DNA of 64,000 bases from Ferrimonas lipolytica (GTDB taxonomy: Bacteria; Pseudomonadota; Gammaproteobacteria; Enterobacterales; Shewanellaceae): NCBI RefSeq assembly GCF_012295575.1, contig NZ_CP051180.1, positions 1,674,001-1,738,000 of the forward strand, given 5' to 3'. How positions within the stretch are numbered: position 1 is the first letter of the stretch; each line of letters starts with the position of its first letter. This document shows positions 34,359 to 43,432 of this stretch, one piece after another. The notes under the pieces were generated by a model, which was not told the DNA's origin, made no database searches, and saw nothing but the letters and a program-made list of their open reading frames with translations. A program made the position numbers and the translations under genes.

Positions 34359-34640
34359 ATGAAACCAGAATCAAATTTAACACTGCATCTCAAGTTATCG
34401 AGTACGGACCAAAAACTACTTAGCGTCGCTAGCTGCCTTGCTGGCTGCGAATCAGTAAGTGAATTTGTCATCCAGTCTGCACTCAATCAAGCGAATGAGA
34501 TCTGTAAAAATCGCAGCACTTTTCGGCTGAGTCATGATGATGCAGCTGTTTTTTCATATGTATTAGATGAACCGCATAAACCTAACAAAAGGTTTCAAAT
34601 GGCTGTTTCCGAGCACAACAAAGTACTTGGTAAAGGGTAG
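34359..34640 (+). CDS. Orphan DUF1778 antitoxin
   Basis: 93 residues. The N-terminal strand 'SNLTLHLKLSSTDQKLLSVA', the helix 'CLAGCESVSEFVIQSALNQA', and the late 'VFSYVLDEPHKPNKRFQ' are the DUF1778 plan (the 'LDeP.kPN..L' tail binds the GNAT toxin). No acetyltransferase follows; instead comes about 165 bp and the tRNA-Asp array. It is likely a leftover antitoxin or one acting in trans on the GNAT toxin at 27,527. Confidence 0.75.
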   Translation: MKPESNLTLHLKLSSTDQKLLSVASCLAGCESVSEFVIQSALNQANEICKNRSTFRLSHDDAAVFSYVLDEPHKPNKRFQMAVSEHNKVLGKG

Positions 34641-34764
34641 CTGCTTCGCCGTTATGTAGGTTCACAGATGAATACCGGCCTAATCACACTCACTGTCACC
34701 GTTAAGTCACGATCGGGTCACGAACAACTTTAACGGATAATGCCATAGCAAAGAACAAAAACGA

Positions 34765-34797
34765 AAAAGCCCATAGCTATCAACTAGCTATGGGCTT
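34765..34797 (-). terminator. Terminator of the tRNA-Asp array
   Basis: Inverted repeat agcccatagct…agctatgggct next to a run of A on the plus strand (T on the transcribed minus strand), 8 bp beyond the last tRNA gene. Confidence 0.8.
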
Positions 34798-34804
34798 AAA
34801 TAAA

Positions 34805-34881
34805 TGGCGGAGTGGACGGGACTCGAACCCGCGACCCCCGGCGTGACAGGCCGGTATTCTAACCAACTGAACTACCACTCC
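34805..34881 (-). tRNA. tRNA-Asp(GTC), array copy 1
   Basis: 77 bases including encoded CCA; acceptor GGAGTGG/CCACTCC, anticodon GTC in ctGTCac, T loop TTCGAGT. Identical to the other three copies of the array and to the copy at 54,141. It is the last of four in transcription order. Confidence 0.97.
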
Positions 34882-34956
34882 ACCGAAACTGGTTTAGACA
34901 GCTAACTGAGTTGGGGCGACTCAATTCCCTGTTGTTGCCAAAGCAACTTAATAAAA

Positions 34957-35033
34957 TGGCGGAGTGGACGGGACTCGAACCCGCGACCCCCGGCGTGACA
35001 GGCCGGTATTCTAACCAACTGAACTACCACTCC
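34957..35033 (-). tRNA. tRNA-Asp(GTC), array copy 2
   Basis: 77-base gene identical to its neighbours. Spacers of about 75 bp (ctggtttagacagctaactg…caactta) are almost identical between copies, giving a 151-152 bp repeat period that indicates recent tandem duplication. Confidence 0.97.
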
Positions 35034-35107
35034 ACCGAAACTGGTTTAGACAGCTAACTGAGTTGGGGTGACTCAATTCCCTGTTGTTGCCAAGGCAACT
35101 TAATAAA

Positions 35108-35184
35108 TGGCGGAGTGGACGGGACTCGAACCCGCGACCCCCGGCGTGACAGGCCGGTATTCTAACCAACTGAACTACCACTCC
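35108..35184 (-). tRNA. tRNA-Asp(GTC), array copy 3
   Basis: 77-base gene identical in sequence to the other copies, with encoded CCA. Lies in the same minus-strand transcription unit. Confidence 0.97.
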
Positions 35185-35258
35185 ACCGAAACTGGTTTAG
35201 ACAGCTAACTGAGTTGGGGTGACTCAATTCCCTGTTGTTGCCAAGGCAACTTAATAAA

Positions 35259-35335
35259 TGGCGGAGTGGACGGGACTCGAACCCGCGACCCCCGGCGTGA
35301 CAGGCCGGTATTCTAACCAACTGAACTACCACTCC
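35259..35335 (-). tRNA. tRNA-Asp(GTC), array copy 4 (first transcribed)
   Basis: 77-base gene, first in transcription order, about 145 bp downstream of the TIGR03503 gene. By synteny this array is the counterpart of E. coli aspV, which follows dnaQ. Confidence 0.97.
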
Positions 35336-35481
35336 GCACTGTCTGTTGGAACCGCTGTGGTCCCGAAGACGAGACGCATATTAAGTAAAGGTTCCGACAC
35401 CGTCAAACCCTTTTTCCAACATTCTGAACTGTTCAGTCAAACTTTAATCAAGCTGGCTGTAGGAACATCAATTATCGCTAA

Positions 35482-36753
35482 TTATTCCGTTTTTTTCGGT
35501 GCAAACATACTCAGATCGACACCATCTGGTGTCAGTTCGACATTGTCCTGTTCGCTCATCTGTTGTTGCACCTTTTGCTTAAGCTGGTTGTTACGCCACA
35601 CCCAACCGCCAAAGGCCAACCCACATAGTAATAACATCAAACCGGTTGCGGCCAAAACCGTGAAGATAACATCACTTTTCGCTTGTTGTTCTCGAGCCAG
35701 AGCATCGGCGAGTTCACGTGCACGAATCACCTCTGCACTTGGTGGTGGCGGCGGCGGAGGGGTAATGTAGAAATTGAGCTTAGGCAGCACAACGTAGAAG
35801 TCTCGCCCAGCAACTGTGGTACCAATGGCCTCGCCATCGAGGTAGAAACTGCCGTAACCTTCAACCATCTCCAGCGGCAACTGATAGTCAAACCCATCTG
35901 GGGTGACATTAAGTGCAATCGTAGTTTGCTCTGGCGTTAATAACCGCAAATTCAGATGTAATTTACTCGGCACAATGTCGGTATTGGTGGTTATAGCGAG
36001 TTGTGGCACCTCCTCTTCAGCTGTCGTTACCGCCAACCGCACCGGTTGCGGCAGGATCTCGATCTTCTGTTCCGACTGACGGCTAAACACATCGTTGTGC
36101 ACCTTAACCGCAATGTTATAAAGCCCAGCGGGATAATTGAAGTTCAAGTTGGCTGCAAAGACGCCATCGTTTGGTCGTTCATCTAAGCCTTTACCGCTAT
36201 CTTGATAGGACCCAATATCAAACGGGCCTGAGCCAAAGTTCTCATCGCCAGTGCGGTTTTCACTGGCCAAACGAACCACCCAGTTTAACTGTTGATAGAA
36301 GTCTCGCATAACTATGCGATCACCATCACCGACAATTTCCGCACTTATTTTCAGTCGTTGACCACGGTAGACATCTTTTGGGAAAGGTTGATGCTTTAAC
36401 TCAATACCACTGAGCACCCGTACTTGAGAGCCGGATTCGATTGCTCCAACAAGCTGCCACGGGCCAGGAGTTGGCCCAACAATGCGGATCATGTCGGAGG
36501 AATCGGTTTGACTCCAACGAACATTATCAGGATGACGATCGCTGTACCATTTGCTGCCGTCAGGCTGAACCACCACCACCGGCTTTACCCTATTCTCTCT
36601 TTGAATCAGTAGGGTGATTGACTCAACTTGGTGATCAATTCGAAAGCGGTTGTCCAGCAGTGGGATATTTTGTACCACCGCAGCGTAAGCTGGCCCGACA
36701 ACACACCATAGCAATAATCCAAGTAGAACCGATTTAACGGAACCAAATAGCAT
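35482..36753 (-). CDS. TIGR03503 family membrane-anchored exported protein
   Basis: 423 residues. A signal peptide (about 1-24, ending AYA) leads into a long beta-rich periplasmic part ('VQNIPLLDNRFRIDHQVESI', 'PGPWQLVGAIESGSQVRVLS'). A seven-proline run at about 335 is followed by a coiled stretch, one membrane helix ('VIFTVLAATGLMLLLCGLAF') and a short cytoplasmic tail. Architecture and position next to dnaQ match the TIGR03503 family of Vibrio and Shewanella, whose function is unknown. It overlaps the dnaQ end by about 20 bp, so the two are co-transcribed. Confidence 0.85.
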   Translation of the reverse strand: MLFGSVKSVLLGLLLWCVVGPAYAAVVQNIPLLDNRFRIDHQVESITLLIQRENRVKPVVVVQPDGSKWYSDRHPDNVRWSQTDSSDMIRIVGPTPGPWQLVGAIESGSQVRVLSGIELKHQPFPKDVYRGQRLKISAEIVGDGDRIVMRDFYQQLNWVVRLASENRTGDENFGSGPFDIGSYQDSGKGLDERPNDGVFAANLNFNYPAGLYNIAVKVHNDVFSRQSEQKIEILPQPVRLAVTTAEEEVPQLAITTNTDIVPSKLHLNLRLLTPEQTTIALNVTPDGFDYQLPLEMVEGYGSFYLDGEAIGTTVAGRDFYVVLPKLNFYITPPPPPPPSAEVIRARELADALAREQQAKSDVIFTVLAATGLMLLLCGLAFGGWVWRNNQLKQKVQQQMSEQDNVELTPDGVDLSMFAPKKTE

Positions 36754-37459
36754 CAGAAACCAACTCCATCCGATTTTTGTGGTTTTCTAATTCTTCGGCC
36801 GATGCCTTGATCACTTTAGTTTTTCGACGATTTTCAGCGGCGGGCTTAAAGCTACCATCGGTGGCGGCGCCCTCTACCGAGAACTCCAGCTTATGTTGGC
36901 CACCGGTCAGGTAAAGGTATACGTCCGCTAAAATCTCGGAATCGAGCAACGCGCCGTGCAAGGTGCGGTGGCTGTTGTCGATACCGTAGAAACGACACAA
37001 GGCATCAAGGTTTAGGTTTCCTTGAATTTCGCCACGGTTCTTTTTCGCCCGTGCCAACTGCAAGGTATCAACGATGGTGCAGTGATCTTCAATGCGATCT
37101 GTACGACCGAGCTTTTCAAACTCATAGTTAATAAAGCCGGTATCGAAGTTGGCGTTGTGCGCGATTAGCTCTGCACCCTTTACGAACTCGAAAAAGTCGC
37201 CGACCACTTGGTCAAAGGTGGGCTTATCCGCCAAAAACTGATCGGTGATGCCGTGTACCCCGATCGCCTCTTCATCAACAATTCGGTCGGGTTTGATATA
37301 AACGTGGTAGGTGCGCCCGGTCAGTTTTCGGTTTACCAACTCAACACAGCCGATCTCAATCAACCGGTGTCCCAAGTAGTGCGGGCCCGCATCTTGGTTC
37401 ATACCGGTGGTTTCAGTATCAAATACGATCTGGCGTTTGTGTGGCGTTACTTCGGTCAT
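36734..37459 (-). CDS. dnaQ: DNA polymerase III epsilon subunit (proofreading exonuclease)
   Basis: 241 residues. The DEDD 3'-5' exonuclease motifs are complete: ExoI 'VFDTETTGMN', ExoII 'LIAHNANFDTGFINYE' and ExoIII 'RTLHGALLDSEILADVYL'. The C-terminal segment that binds the alpha subunit follows. It removes misincorporated bases during replication. It is divergent from rnhA, as in E. coli, across about 115 bp holding both promoters. Confidence 0.97.
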   Translation of the reverse strand: MTEVTPHKRQIVFDTETTGMNQDAGPHYLGHRLIEIGCVELVNRKLTGRTYHVYIKPDRIVDEEAIGVHGITDQFLADKPTFDQVVGDFFEFVKGAELIAHNANFDTGFINYEFEKLGRTDRIEDHCTIVDTLQLARAKKNRGEIQGNLNLDALCRFYGIDNSHRTLHGALLDSEILADVYLYLTGGQHKLEFSVEGAATDGSFKPAAENRRKTKVIKASAEELENHKNRMELVSDAIWFR

Positions 37460-37575
37460 TAAATATCCAGAGAATCTAAAAGAAGGCTATCACTTCAACT
37501 ACTGCACCATCGAGTGCTGCGATAGTGGCAGTATTGGTTATACTGTTGCGCTTTGCTGGATATGGTACTCGATTG

Positions 37576-38055
37576 ATGACGCAACGAAAACAAGTGACGC
37601 TCTACACCGATGGCTCATGCTTAGGTAACCCAGGTCCCGGCGGCTATGGTGCGGTAATGCTGTTCCGCAAACACCGTAAAGAGCTAAGTCACGGTTATCA
37701 GCAGACTACCAATAACCGCATGGAGCTGCTTGCTGCCATTGTCGCCCTAGAAACTCTGATCGAGCCTTGTGAAGTGGTACTGCATACTGATTCGCAGTAT
37801 ATGCGTCAGGGGATCACCCAATGGATCCATGGCTGGAAACGCAATGGTTGGGTAACAAAGGCAAAGGAACCGGTAAAGAACGTTGATCTGTGGCAACGGT
37901 TAGACGCCGCCAGTCAACTCCATGAGATGGATTGGCGTTGGGTCAAAGGCCATTCAGGTAATCCTGAAAACGAACGCTGTGATGTACTAGCTCGAAATGC
38001 CGCCGGCGATAAAGCAAATCACAGCGAAGATACAGGCTATCAATCTACCTCTTGA
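37576..38055 (+). CDS. rnhA: Ribonuclease HI
   Basis: 159 residues from the ATG at 37576; the open frame upstream to 37525 is not part of the family. Catalytic residues lie in '[12 protein letters not shown]' (Asp), 'NRMELLAAI' (Glu), '[10 protein letters not shown]' (Asp) and '[12 protein letters not shown]' (Asp). It degrades RNA in RNA-DNA hybrids. Its 3' end overlaps the convergent yafS gene by 16 bp. Confidence 0.97.
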   Translation: MTQRKQVTLYTDGSCLGNPGPGGYGAVMLFRKHRKELSHGYQQTTNNRMELLAAIVALETLIEPCEVVLHTDSQYMRQGITQWIHGWKRNGWVTKAKEPVKNVDLWQRLDAASQLHEMDWRWVKGHSGNPENERCDVLARNAAGDKANHSEDTGYQSTS

Positions 38056-38798
38056 TTTGAGGCGCGGCTCTTGTCGCGATCAAAGCTGGCGAGGTCGGCA
38101 ATTGGATTCAGTACGGTCGGCCGCGGAACCCGCCACTTTTTGCGGACGGGAGTGAGAGGGCAATCAGTCTTACGAGCAACAATCATATAAACGCTGCCCC
38201 ATTTGGGCAGGGACAACTCAAGCGCTTGTCGCACTAGACTGTAACGCTCAGGTTTAGCCAAAAAACTGTGTAGAGTCACTGGCTCGGTTTCAAGAATTCG
38301 ATAGCCCAATACGCCTAACCAATCTTCAACACGACTTGGGTTGAACAAGCGTCCATTCCACGGCGGTCGTTTACGCAAATGCGGCAACATATAGCCAATA
38401 CCTAACGGGCTAAAGCCATTAAAGCCGATTAGAACAAGATGGCCACCACAGATCATCACTCGGTCAATCTCGCGTAAAATCCGGTGAGGGTCTTGGTCGA
38501 ACTCTAAACAAAATGAGGCGATACAAGCGTCAATTGTACCTTGTTGGAACGGCAATGCATTCAAATCGGCGTGGACGCTACCGTCATTGTTGGCGAGCGA
38601 TATCTGATGCTGAATTGGGCAAGCCGAACTGGATAGTTGAGACGCCAAAGGGCCGAGCTTAAGTAAATGGTAACCAAACAATCTCGGTAGCCAATCACTT
38701 AAGTTGGCTTCAACTTGTTGCTGCAGCCATTCGCCACTTGGCAACGATTGCCATTGTTGGAGCGGCACTATGGTATTAGGACTTAACGCAGGACGCAT
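38040..38798 (-). CDS. yafS: YafS-like SAM-dependent methyltransferase
   Basis: 252 residues. The class I methyltransferase fold has a weak glycine loop, '[20 protein letters not shown]' and '[20 protein letters not shown]' (methyltransferase type 11). Gene order rnhA-yafS-gloB is the same as in E. coli. The substrate is unknown in the family. It diverges from gloB across about 95 bp. Confidence 0.88.
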   Translation of the reverse strand: MRPALSPNTIVPLQQWQSLPSGEWLQQQVEANLSDWLPRLFGYHLLKLGPLASQLSSSACPIQHQISLANNDGSVHADLNALPFQQGTIDACIASFCLEFDQDPHRILREIDRVMICGGHLVLIGFNGFSPLGIGYMLPHLRKRPPWNGRLFNPSRVEDWLGVLGYRILETEPVTLHSFLAKPERYSLVRQALELSLPKWGSVYMIVARKTDCPLTPVRKKWRVPRPTVLNPIADLASFDRDKSRASNQEVD

Positions 38799-38891
38799 CG
38801 CTTCTCCAGTTCCATTTAGTCAAAGCATAGCAGCTGGCTTAATTACCTTGATAAGATAGCTAAACCAAACCCGTTGCGATGATAATAACCA

Positions 38892-39662
38892 ATGAACATT
38901 TCAGTACAACCAATCCCTGCGTTTAATGACAACTATATTTGGTGCTTGATCCATAACAGTAATGCTTGGGTTGTTGATCCTGGCTGCGCACAATCCGTCC
39001 GCGCTTTTATTAATGAGCATAGGTTAACGCTTAAAGGGGTACTAGTTACTCATCATCACGCCGACCATACCGGTGGCATTGAAGAGCTAAAACACTCGTT
39101 TAGCAATTTGACCGTCATCGGCCCGCAGTCAGCGAACATCACCGGCTTAACCACCATAGTCAGCGACCAACAGCACATCGATTTGAGCGGGTTGCCGCTC
39201 GAGTTAACGGTGGTTGCACTGCCTGGGCATACACTCGATCACATTGGTTACTATAACGAGCAAATGTTATTTTGCGGCGATACGCTATTTAGCGGCGGCT
39301 GTGGCCGGCTGTTTGAAGGCACACCACTACAACTGCACAACTCTTTACAACGATTAACCCAATTGCCAAATGCAACAAAGGTATATTGCACTCACGAATA
39401 CACTTGTGCCAATCTACGCTTCGCCGTGATGGTCGAACCAGATAATCAACAACTGCTCGACTACCAACAACAGTGCATAGATAAAAGAGCTCAGTCACAA
39501 CCAACACTGCCCTCTTCCATCGAAGTAGAGAAAGCGATCAACCCCTTTCTCCGTTGTGACCAAAATAGCGTGCGTACCAGCCTCGAACGACATTCACAAC
39601 ACTCTTTGGTGGATAACGTGAGCCGCTTCGCGGCGTTGCGGAGCTGGAAAGACAACGCCTAA
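38892..39662 (+). CDS. gloB: Hydroxyacylglutathione hydrolase (glyoxalase II)
   Basis: 256 residues. The binuclear metal motif 'THHHADHTGG', followed by 'LPGHTLDHIGYY', 'FCGDTLFSGGCGRLFEGTP' and 'YCTHEYTCANLRFA', is complete. The glyoxalase C-terminal domain ends the protein. It hydrolyses S-lactoylglutathione in methylglyoxal detoxification. The next gene on the same strand, mltD, starts 80 bp on. Confidence 0.96.
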   Translation: MNISVQPIPAFNDNYIWCLIHNSNAWVVDPGCAQSVRAFINEHRLTLKGVLVTHHHADHTGGIEELKHSFSNLTVIGPQSANITGLTTIVSDQQHIDLSGLPLELTVVALPGHTLDHIGYYNEQMLFCGDTLFSGGCGRLFEGTPLQLHNSLQRLTQLPNATKVYCTHEYTCANLRFAVMVEPDNQQLLDYQQQCIDKRAQSQPTLPSSIEVEKAINPFLRCDQNSVRTSLERHSQHSLVDNVSRFAALRSWKDNA

Positions 39663-39744
39663 CAGGTTGGTAAAATAGGTACTGCAATCATGGGCCGGAT
39701 ATATATCTGGTCTTTTTTTTGGGTTTTAAGAGTGTAACTAATTG

Positions 39745-41310
39745 ATGAAAAATACTTATTCCGCGCTACTCTGCACGTTTTTGCTTGCCGGTTGCCAATC
39801 GCTAAGCGGAACGGTTGATGAGCCAAGCAGCGTAAACACGGATGAAAGTACCATTGACGTTGCCACACCGCCGGCAACTCCCGTTACCCCAGAACCCGAA
39901 GTAGCACTGCCACCAACGGATGTGTGGGAACGGATCCGCTCGCAAATGGCGATGGAGATCCCCACCAATAAACGGATCGAAAAACAGCGTCAGTGGTATA
40001 TCGACCATCCACAACATTTGCAGATTGTTTCGCAGCGTGCCGAACCTTTTATGCACCTGATTGTGGAAGAGGTTGAACGTCGCGGACTGCCAATCGAGCT
40101 AGCGTTGTTACCAATCGTCGAAAGCTCTTTCGACGTATTTGCTTACTCAGCCGGTGCCGCCGCGGGGATTTGGCAATTTACTACCCCAATGAGTAAGCAT
40201 TTCGGCTTGCAGCATAACTGGTGGTACGACGGCCGCCGTGACGTGTACGCGTCGACCATCGCCGCGATGGACATGATGGAGTACCTGCACAATAAGATGG
40301 GGCCGGATTGGAACTACGCTTTAGCAGCTTACAATACCGGTGAAGGCCGCGTGTTTCGCGCCATCAAGAAGAACAAGCAGAACGGCCAACCAACTGACTA
40401 CTTCTCCCTTGATCTGCCGACAGAAACCGAGCGCTACGTACCGCAACTATTGGCGCTGGCTGACGTAATTAACAATGCAGAAAAGTATGGCGTAGCATTA
40501 AAGCCAATCGCTAACGAGCCAAAACTCAAACGGATTGACATCGGTTCGCAGATTGATCTGGCACTGGCGGCAAACTTGGCCGACATGACCGTTGCCGAAC
40601 TGCACAAACTAAACCCTGGCTACAACCGCTGGGCAACTTCACCAGACGGGCCACATGCGCTGTTGCTACCGATTGAAAAAGCCCAAGCGTTTGAAACTGC
40701 ACTGGCGCAAACCGATCCAAGCGAACGAATAAATTGGGTTCGCTACACCATCAAATCTGGCGACAGCTTAAGTGTGATCGCTCAAAAACATCACACTCGC
40801 ACCGCGATACTTCAGTCGGTAAACAAGCTGTCTGACAATACCATTCGTGTTGGTCAAACCTTGCTCATTCCAGTCGCCGCAAAAGATCCTCAAGATTACG
40901 TATTTAGTGCTGATCAACGTTTGGCTCGAACTCAATCTAGCAAACGGGCCTCCTTTAAGCTGGCCCATACCGTTGTCGCTGGCGATTCATTATGGACCAT
41001 CGCCCGCGCGAATAAGGTTACCGTTAAGCAACTGGCTAGTTGGAACGGTATGGCACCATCTGATCCGCTGCGTCAGGGTAAACAACTGACAATTTGGGTT
41101 AATAAGGTAAGCAGTAACCAAAGCAACAATGCGGTTATGCGTAAAGTTCAGTACACCGTTCGCTCCGGCGACTCGTTGGCTCGAATAGGTAAGAAGTTTC
41201 AAGTATCGGTAACCGATCTACTTCGTTGGAATAGCCTCTCAAAGCAGAATTACCTGCAGCCGGGGCAAAAACTAAAACTTTACGTCGACGTCACCAAAAT
41301 CGACGTTTAA
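39745..41310 (+). CDS. mltD: Membrane-bound lytic murein transglycosylase D
   Basis: 521 residues from the ATG at 39745. A lipoprotein signal ends LLAGC, and a Pro/Thr linker follows. The SLT catalytic domain has the catalytic Glu in 'LPIVESSFDVFAYSAGAAAG' and 'WNYALAAYNTGEGRV'. Three LysM peptidoglycan-binding modules lie at about 335-380, 400-445 and 468-515. It cleaves glycan strands with anhydro-muropeptide formation at the outer membrane. It follows gloB as in E. coli. Confidence 0.95.
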   Translation: MKNTYSALLCTFLLAGCQSLSGTVDEPSSVNTDESTIDVATPPATPVTPEPEVALPPTDVWERIRSQMAMEIPTNKRIEKQRQWYIDHPQHLQIVSQRAEPFMHLIVEEVERRGLPIELALLPIVESSFDVFAYSAGAAAGIWQFTTPMSKHFGLQHNWWYDGRRDVYASTIAAMDMMEYLHNKMGPDWNYALAAYNTGEGRVFRAIKKNKQNGQPTDYFSLDLPTETERYVPQLLALADVINNAEKYGVALKPIANEPKLKRIDIGSQIDLALAANLADMTVAELHKLNPGYNRWATSPDGPHALLLPIEKAQAFETALAQTDPSERINWVRYTIKSGDSLSVIAQKHHTRTAILQSVNKLSDNTIRVGQTLLIPVAAKDPQDYVFSADQRLARTQSSKRASFKLAHTVVAGDSLWTIARANKVTVKQLASWNGMAPSDPLRQGKQLTIWVNKVSSNQSNNAVMRKVQYTVRSGDSLARIGKKFQVSVTDLLRWNSLSKQNYLQPGQKLKLYVDVTKIDV

Positions 41311-41322
41311 TCGCTAACAAAA

Positions 41323-41347
41323 AAAGGCCAGCAAACTGCTGGCCTTT
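41323..41347. terminator. Bidirectional terminator after mltD
   Basis: Hairpin aaaggccagc-aaact-gctggccttt with A-run on the left and T-run on the right, between the convergent mltD and ABC-2 permease genes. Confidence 0.85.
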
Positions 41348-41378
41348 AACGTTTTATGATGAAAAGTGATGCACGGTG

Positions 41379-42572
41379 TTAGCGAAATAACACCCGTTCC
41401 TGCGAAAACCAATAGACGCAAAACATCACCCCAGCTGCAGCCACAAGCATGTTACTTAGCGCAATTGGAGCCAGTAGCCAATAGTCCAAGGTACCCTTCA
41501 CAAGCTCGCGGCTCGCGATCATCACGTTAACTATCGGAGTCCATAGCATCGCGCCTTTAAGTTCAGTGCCAGGGATAAGGGCAATGATCGCTGGCACAAT
41601 TGCCACAAACTGAACCGGAGCAAGGTAACTTTGTGCCTCTTTGTAGCTGCGCGCGTAAATAGACATCGCCAACATCAATGCCGATAGCGTCATCGATATC
41701 GGCACCAGCAAGCAAACCACTAAACCTAAGTCGACAAAGCCAACCGCTTGCACTATCTCAGTGAGCTGTTCAAGCGCAAACGCTTGCCCTAATCCCAATA
41801 GCCATACCACACCACTAACCACCGTTAATAACGCAACGGCAACACTGCTACAGCTAACTACCGCAAACTTTGCCAAGATAATGGTGCGGCGCTTTTGGGG
41901 GGTTAGAAGTAAGGTTTCGAGGGTGCCCCGTTCCTTCTCGCCTGCGCCGATATCCAGAGCTGGCATCATCGCGCCGAGCATGCATAGGAAAATAAGCATA
42001 TAAGGCAGCATCCCACCAATTTTTTGGCCAACATCTTCGCGCTCGGCCGCAGTTCCCTTGCGTTCAATCGTAACCGGGGCGATCAAGCCCGCTAATTCAA
42101 CTTCAGATAGCGACAGATTGATTCGGTGTTGTTGTTGCCATTTGTTAAACAACGGCACAAGACGGTCATTAACTCGGCTGAACTGACCAATGTCTTCCGC
42201 TTGGTTGTAATACAGCAGCCACGTTTGTGCAGCCAAGCGTTGGTGGTCAAAATCTGGCGGCAACTGCAACACAAAATCCAACTGTTGTTGGTTTACTGTT
42301 TGCTCGATGGTCGCTCCCAATTTTTGCTGCTGCCAACTGAGTTGTTCATCATCGGCCAGTAGCTCTGCAATTTGTTGTTGCCACTGCTCTGGAGCCTCCA
42401 CCGCAAACTCAAGTACCTCGCTTTGTTTACTCGAAAGTGACTGCCCAGCAAACCAGATCGCCCCCCCCATCAAGATGGGCAAAATCACCGTTGGAAATAA
42501 CACCACAAACCAAAAGGTCTTCTTGTCCCGGAGGATCTCTTTAAGCTCTTTTTGAAAGATAAGTCCAAACAT
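41379..42572 (-). CDS. ABC-2 type exporter permease (NatB-like)
   Basis: 397 residues. There is one N-terminal helix, a large extracytoplasmic domain (about 40-190), then five or six C-terminal helices ('LGAMMPALDIGAGEKERGTL' is the conserved ABC-2 loop with 'ETLLLTPQKR'). It resembles NatB/YhaP Na+ or drug exporters. A run of eight C on the plus strand (42,461-42,468) encodes part of the first helix region and could be slippery. Its start is adjacent to the ATPase stop. The substrate cannot be told from sequence. Confidence 0.85.
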   Translation of the reverse strand: MFGLIFQKELKEILRDKKTFWFVVLFPTVILPILMGGAIWFAGQSLSSKQSEVLEFAVEAPEQWQQQIAELLADDEQLSWQQQKLGATIEQTVNQQQLDFVLQLPPDFDHQRLAAQTWLLYYNQAEDIGQFSRVNDRLVPLFNKWQQQHRINLSLSEVELAGLIAPVTIERKGTAAEREDVGQKIGGMLPYMLIFLCMLGAMMPALDIGAGEKERGTLETLLLTPQKRRTIILAKFAVVSCSSVAVALLTVVSGVVWLLGLGQAFALEQLTEIVQAVGFVDLGLVVCLLVPISMTLSALMLAMSIYARSYKEAQSYLAPVQFVAIVPAIIALIPGTELKGAMLWTPIVNVMIASRELVKGTLDYWLLAPIALSNMLVAAAGVMFCVYWFSQERVLFR

Positions 42573-43366
42573 TACACCGCCTCAGCCAACAGCTGTTGAT
42601 GTTCTGCCATAAAACGTCGCCGCAACGAAACGGCATCGCGATCACCAGCATACTCTTCCAAACTGCCATTAAACGCCGAGTGGCCCTTGTCGATGACACA
42701 CAGTTGATCGCACAACAAGCTCACCTCTTCCAAATGGTGTGTCGAAAAGATGACCGGAACCTGTTGTTGTTGCTGTTGCCGGATAAACTCCATCACAATT
42801 TCGGTCGACATAATATCGAGGCCGGTAGTTGGCTCATCCAAGATGATAACTTGAGGCTGGTGTACCACCGCACGGGCGATATTCGCTCGCTGTTTCATGC
42901 CGCTGGAGAGATCCATGACGCGACGGTGGCGGTAACTATCCATCTGTAACTGCTGACACAGCAGATCTATTTGGTCGTTGCTATCGCAGTTGCTTAAACC
43001 ATAAAGGCCGGCAAAGTAGCGCAGATTTTCCTCAACACTAAAGCGCTCGTACAGCGAGGTGGATGCAGACAAAAAGCCGATCTTTTTTCTTACTCGTTCC
43101 CCGTTACTATGCAGATCTTCATCGTTGATCGATATACTGCCCTGATCGGGTTTAAGCACGCCAGATATCATTCGTAGTGTGGTGGTTTTACCTGCACCAT
43201 TAGGGCCAATCAAACCAAGTACCTGTCCCGGACGACAGCTCAGTGACGCCCCTTCGACCGAATAAAAAAATCGCCCCCGTTGACGCGGATCTTTACTGCC
43301 ACTGGCAGCCCCCGCTTTCGGATCTGCCAACTTAAAACGTTTATGCAGATCAGTAACCTTAATCAT
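42572..43366 (-). CDS. ABC transporter ATP-binding protein (NatA-like)
   Basis: 264 residues. Walker A 'GLIGPNGAGKTTTLRMISG', signature 'MDLSSGMKQRANIARAVVH', Walker B 'VIILDEPTTGLD' and the H-loop 'VPVIFSTHHLEE' are all present. It drives the adjacent ABC-2 permease, and the two are translationally linked at 42572. NatAB-type exporters extrude Na+ or drugs; the true substrate here is unknown. Confidence 0.9.
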   Translation of the reverse strand: MIKVTDLHKRFKLADPKAGAASGSKDPRQRGRFFYSVEGASLSCRPGQVLGLIGPNGAGKTTTLRMISGVLKPDQGSISINDEDLHSNGERVRKKIGFLSASTSLYERFSVEENLRYFAGLYGLSNCDSNDQIDLLCQQLQMDSYRHRRVMDLSSGMKQRANIARAVVHQPQVIILDEPTTGLDIMSTEIVMEFIRQQQQQQVPVIFSTHHLEEVSLLCDQLCVIDKGHSAFNGSLEEYAGDRDAVSLRRRFMAEHQQLLAEAV

Positions 43367-43432
43367 GAAAACTTCCTTGTAGTGGTAACTATTTAGGCAT
43401 GTTAACGTTATGACTAAACGAACAATTTATCG

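Noticed and set aside
26590-34800. Integron cassette array
   Set aside because: Gene types would fit, but genes face both ways and no attC-like paired sites or integrase were seen.
35258-35770. 170-codon frame starting in tRNA-Asp
   Set aside because: Its first part is the tRNA complement read as protein; the rest is antisense to the TIGR03503 gene. The same artefact occurs at 54,140.
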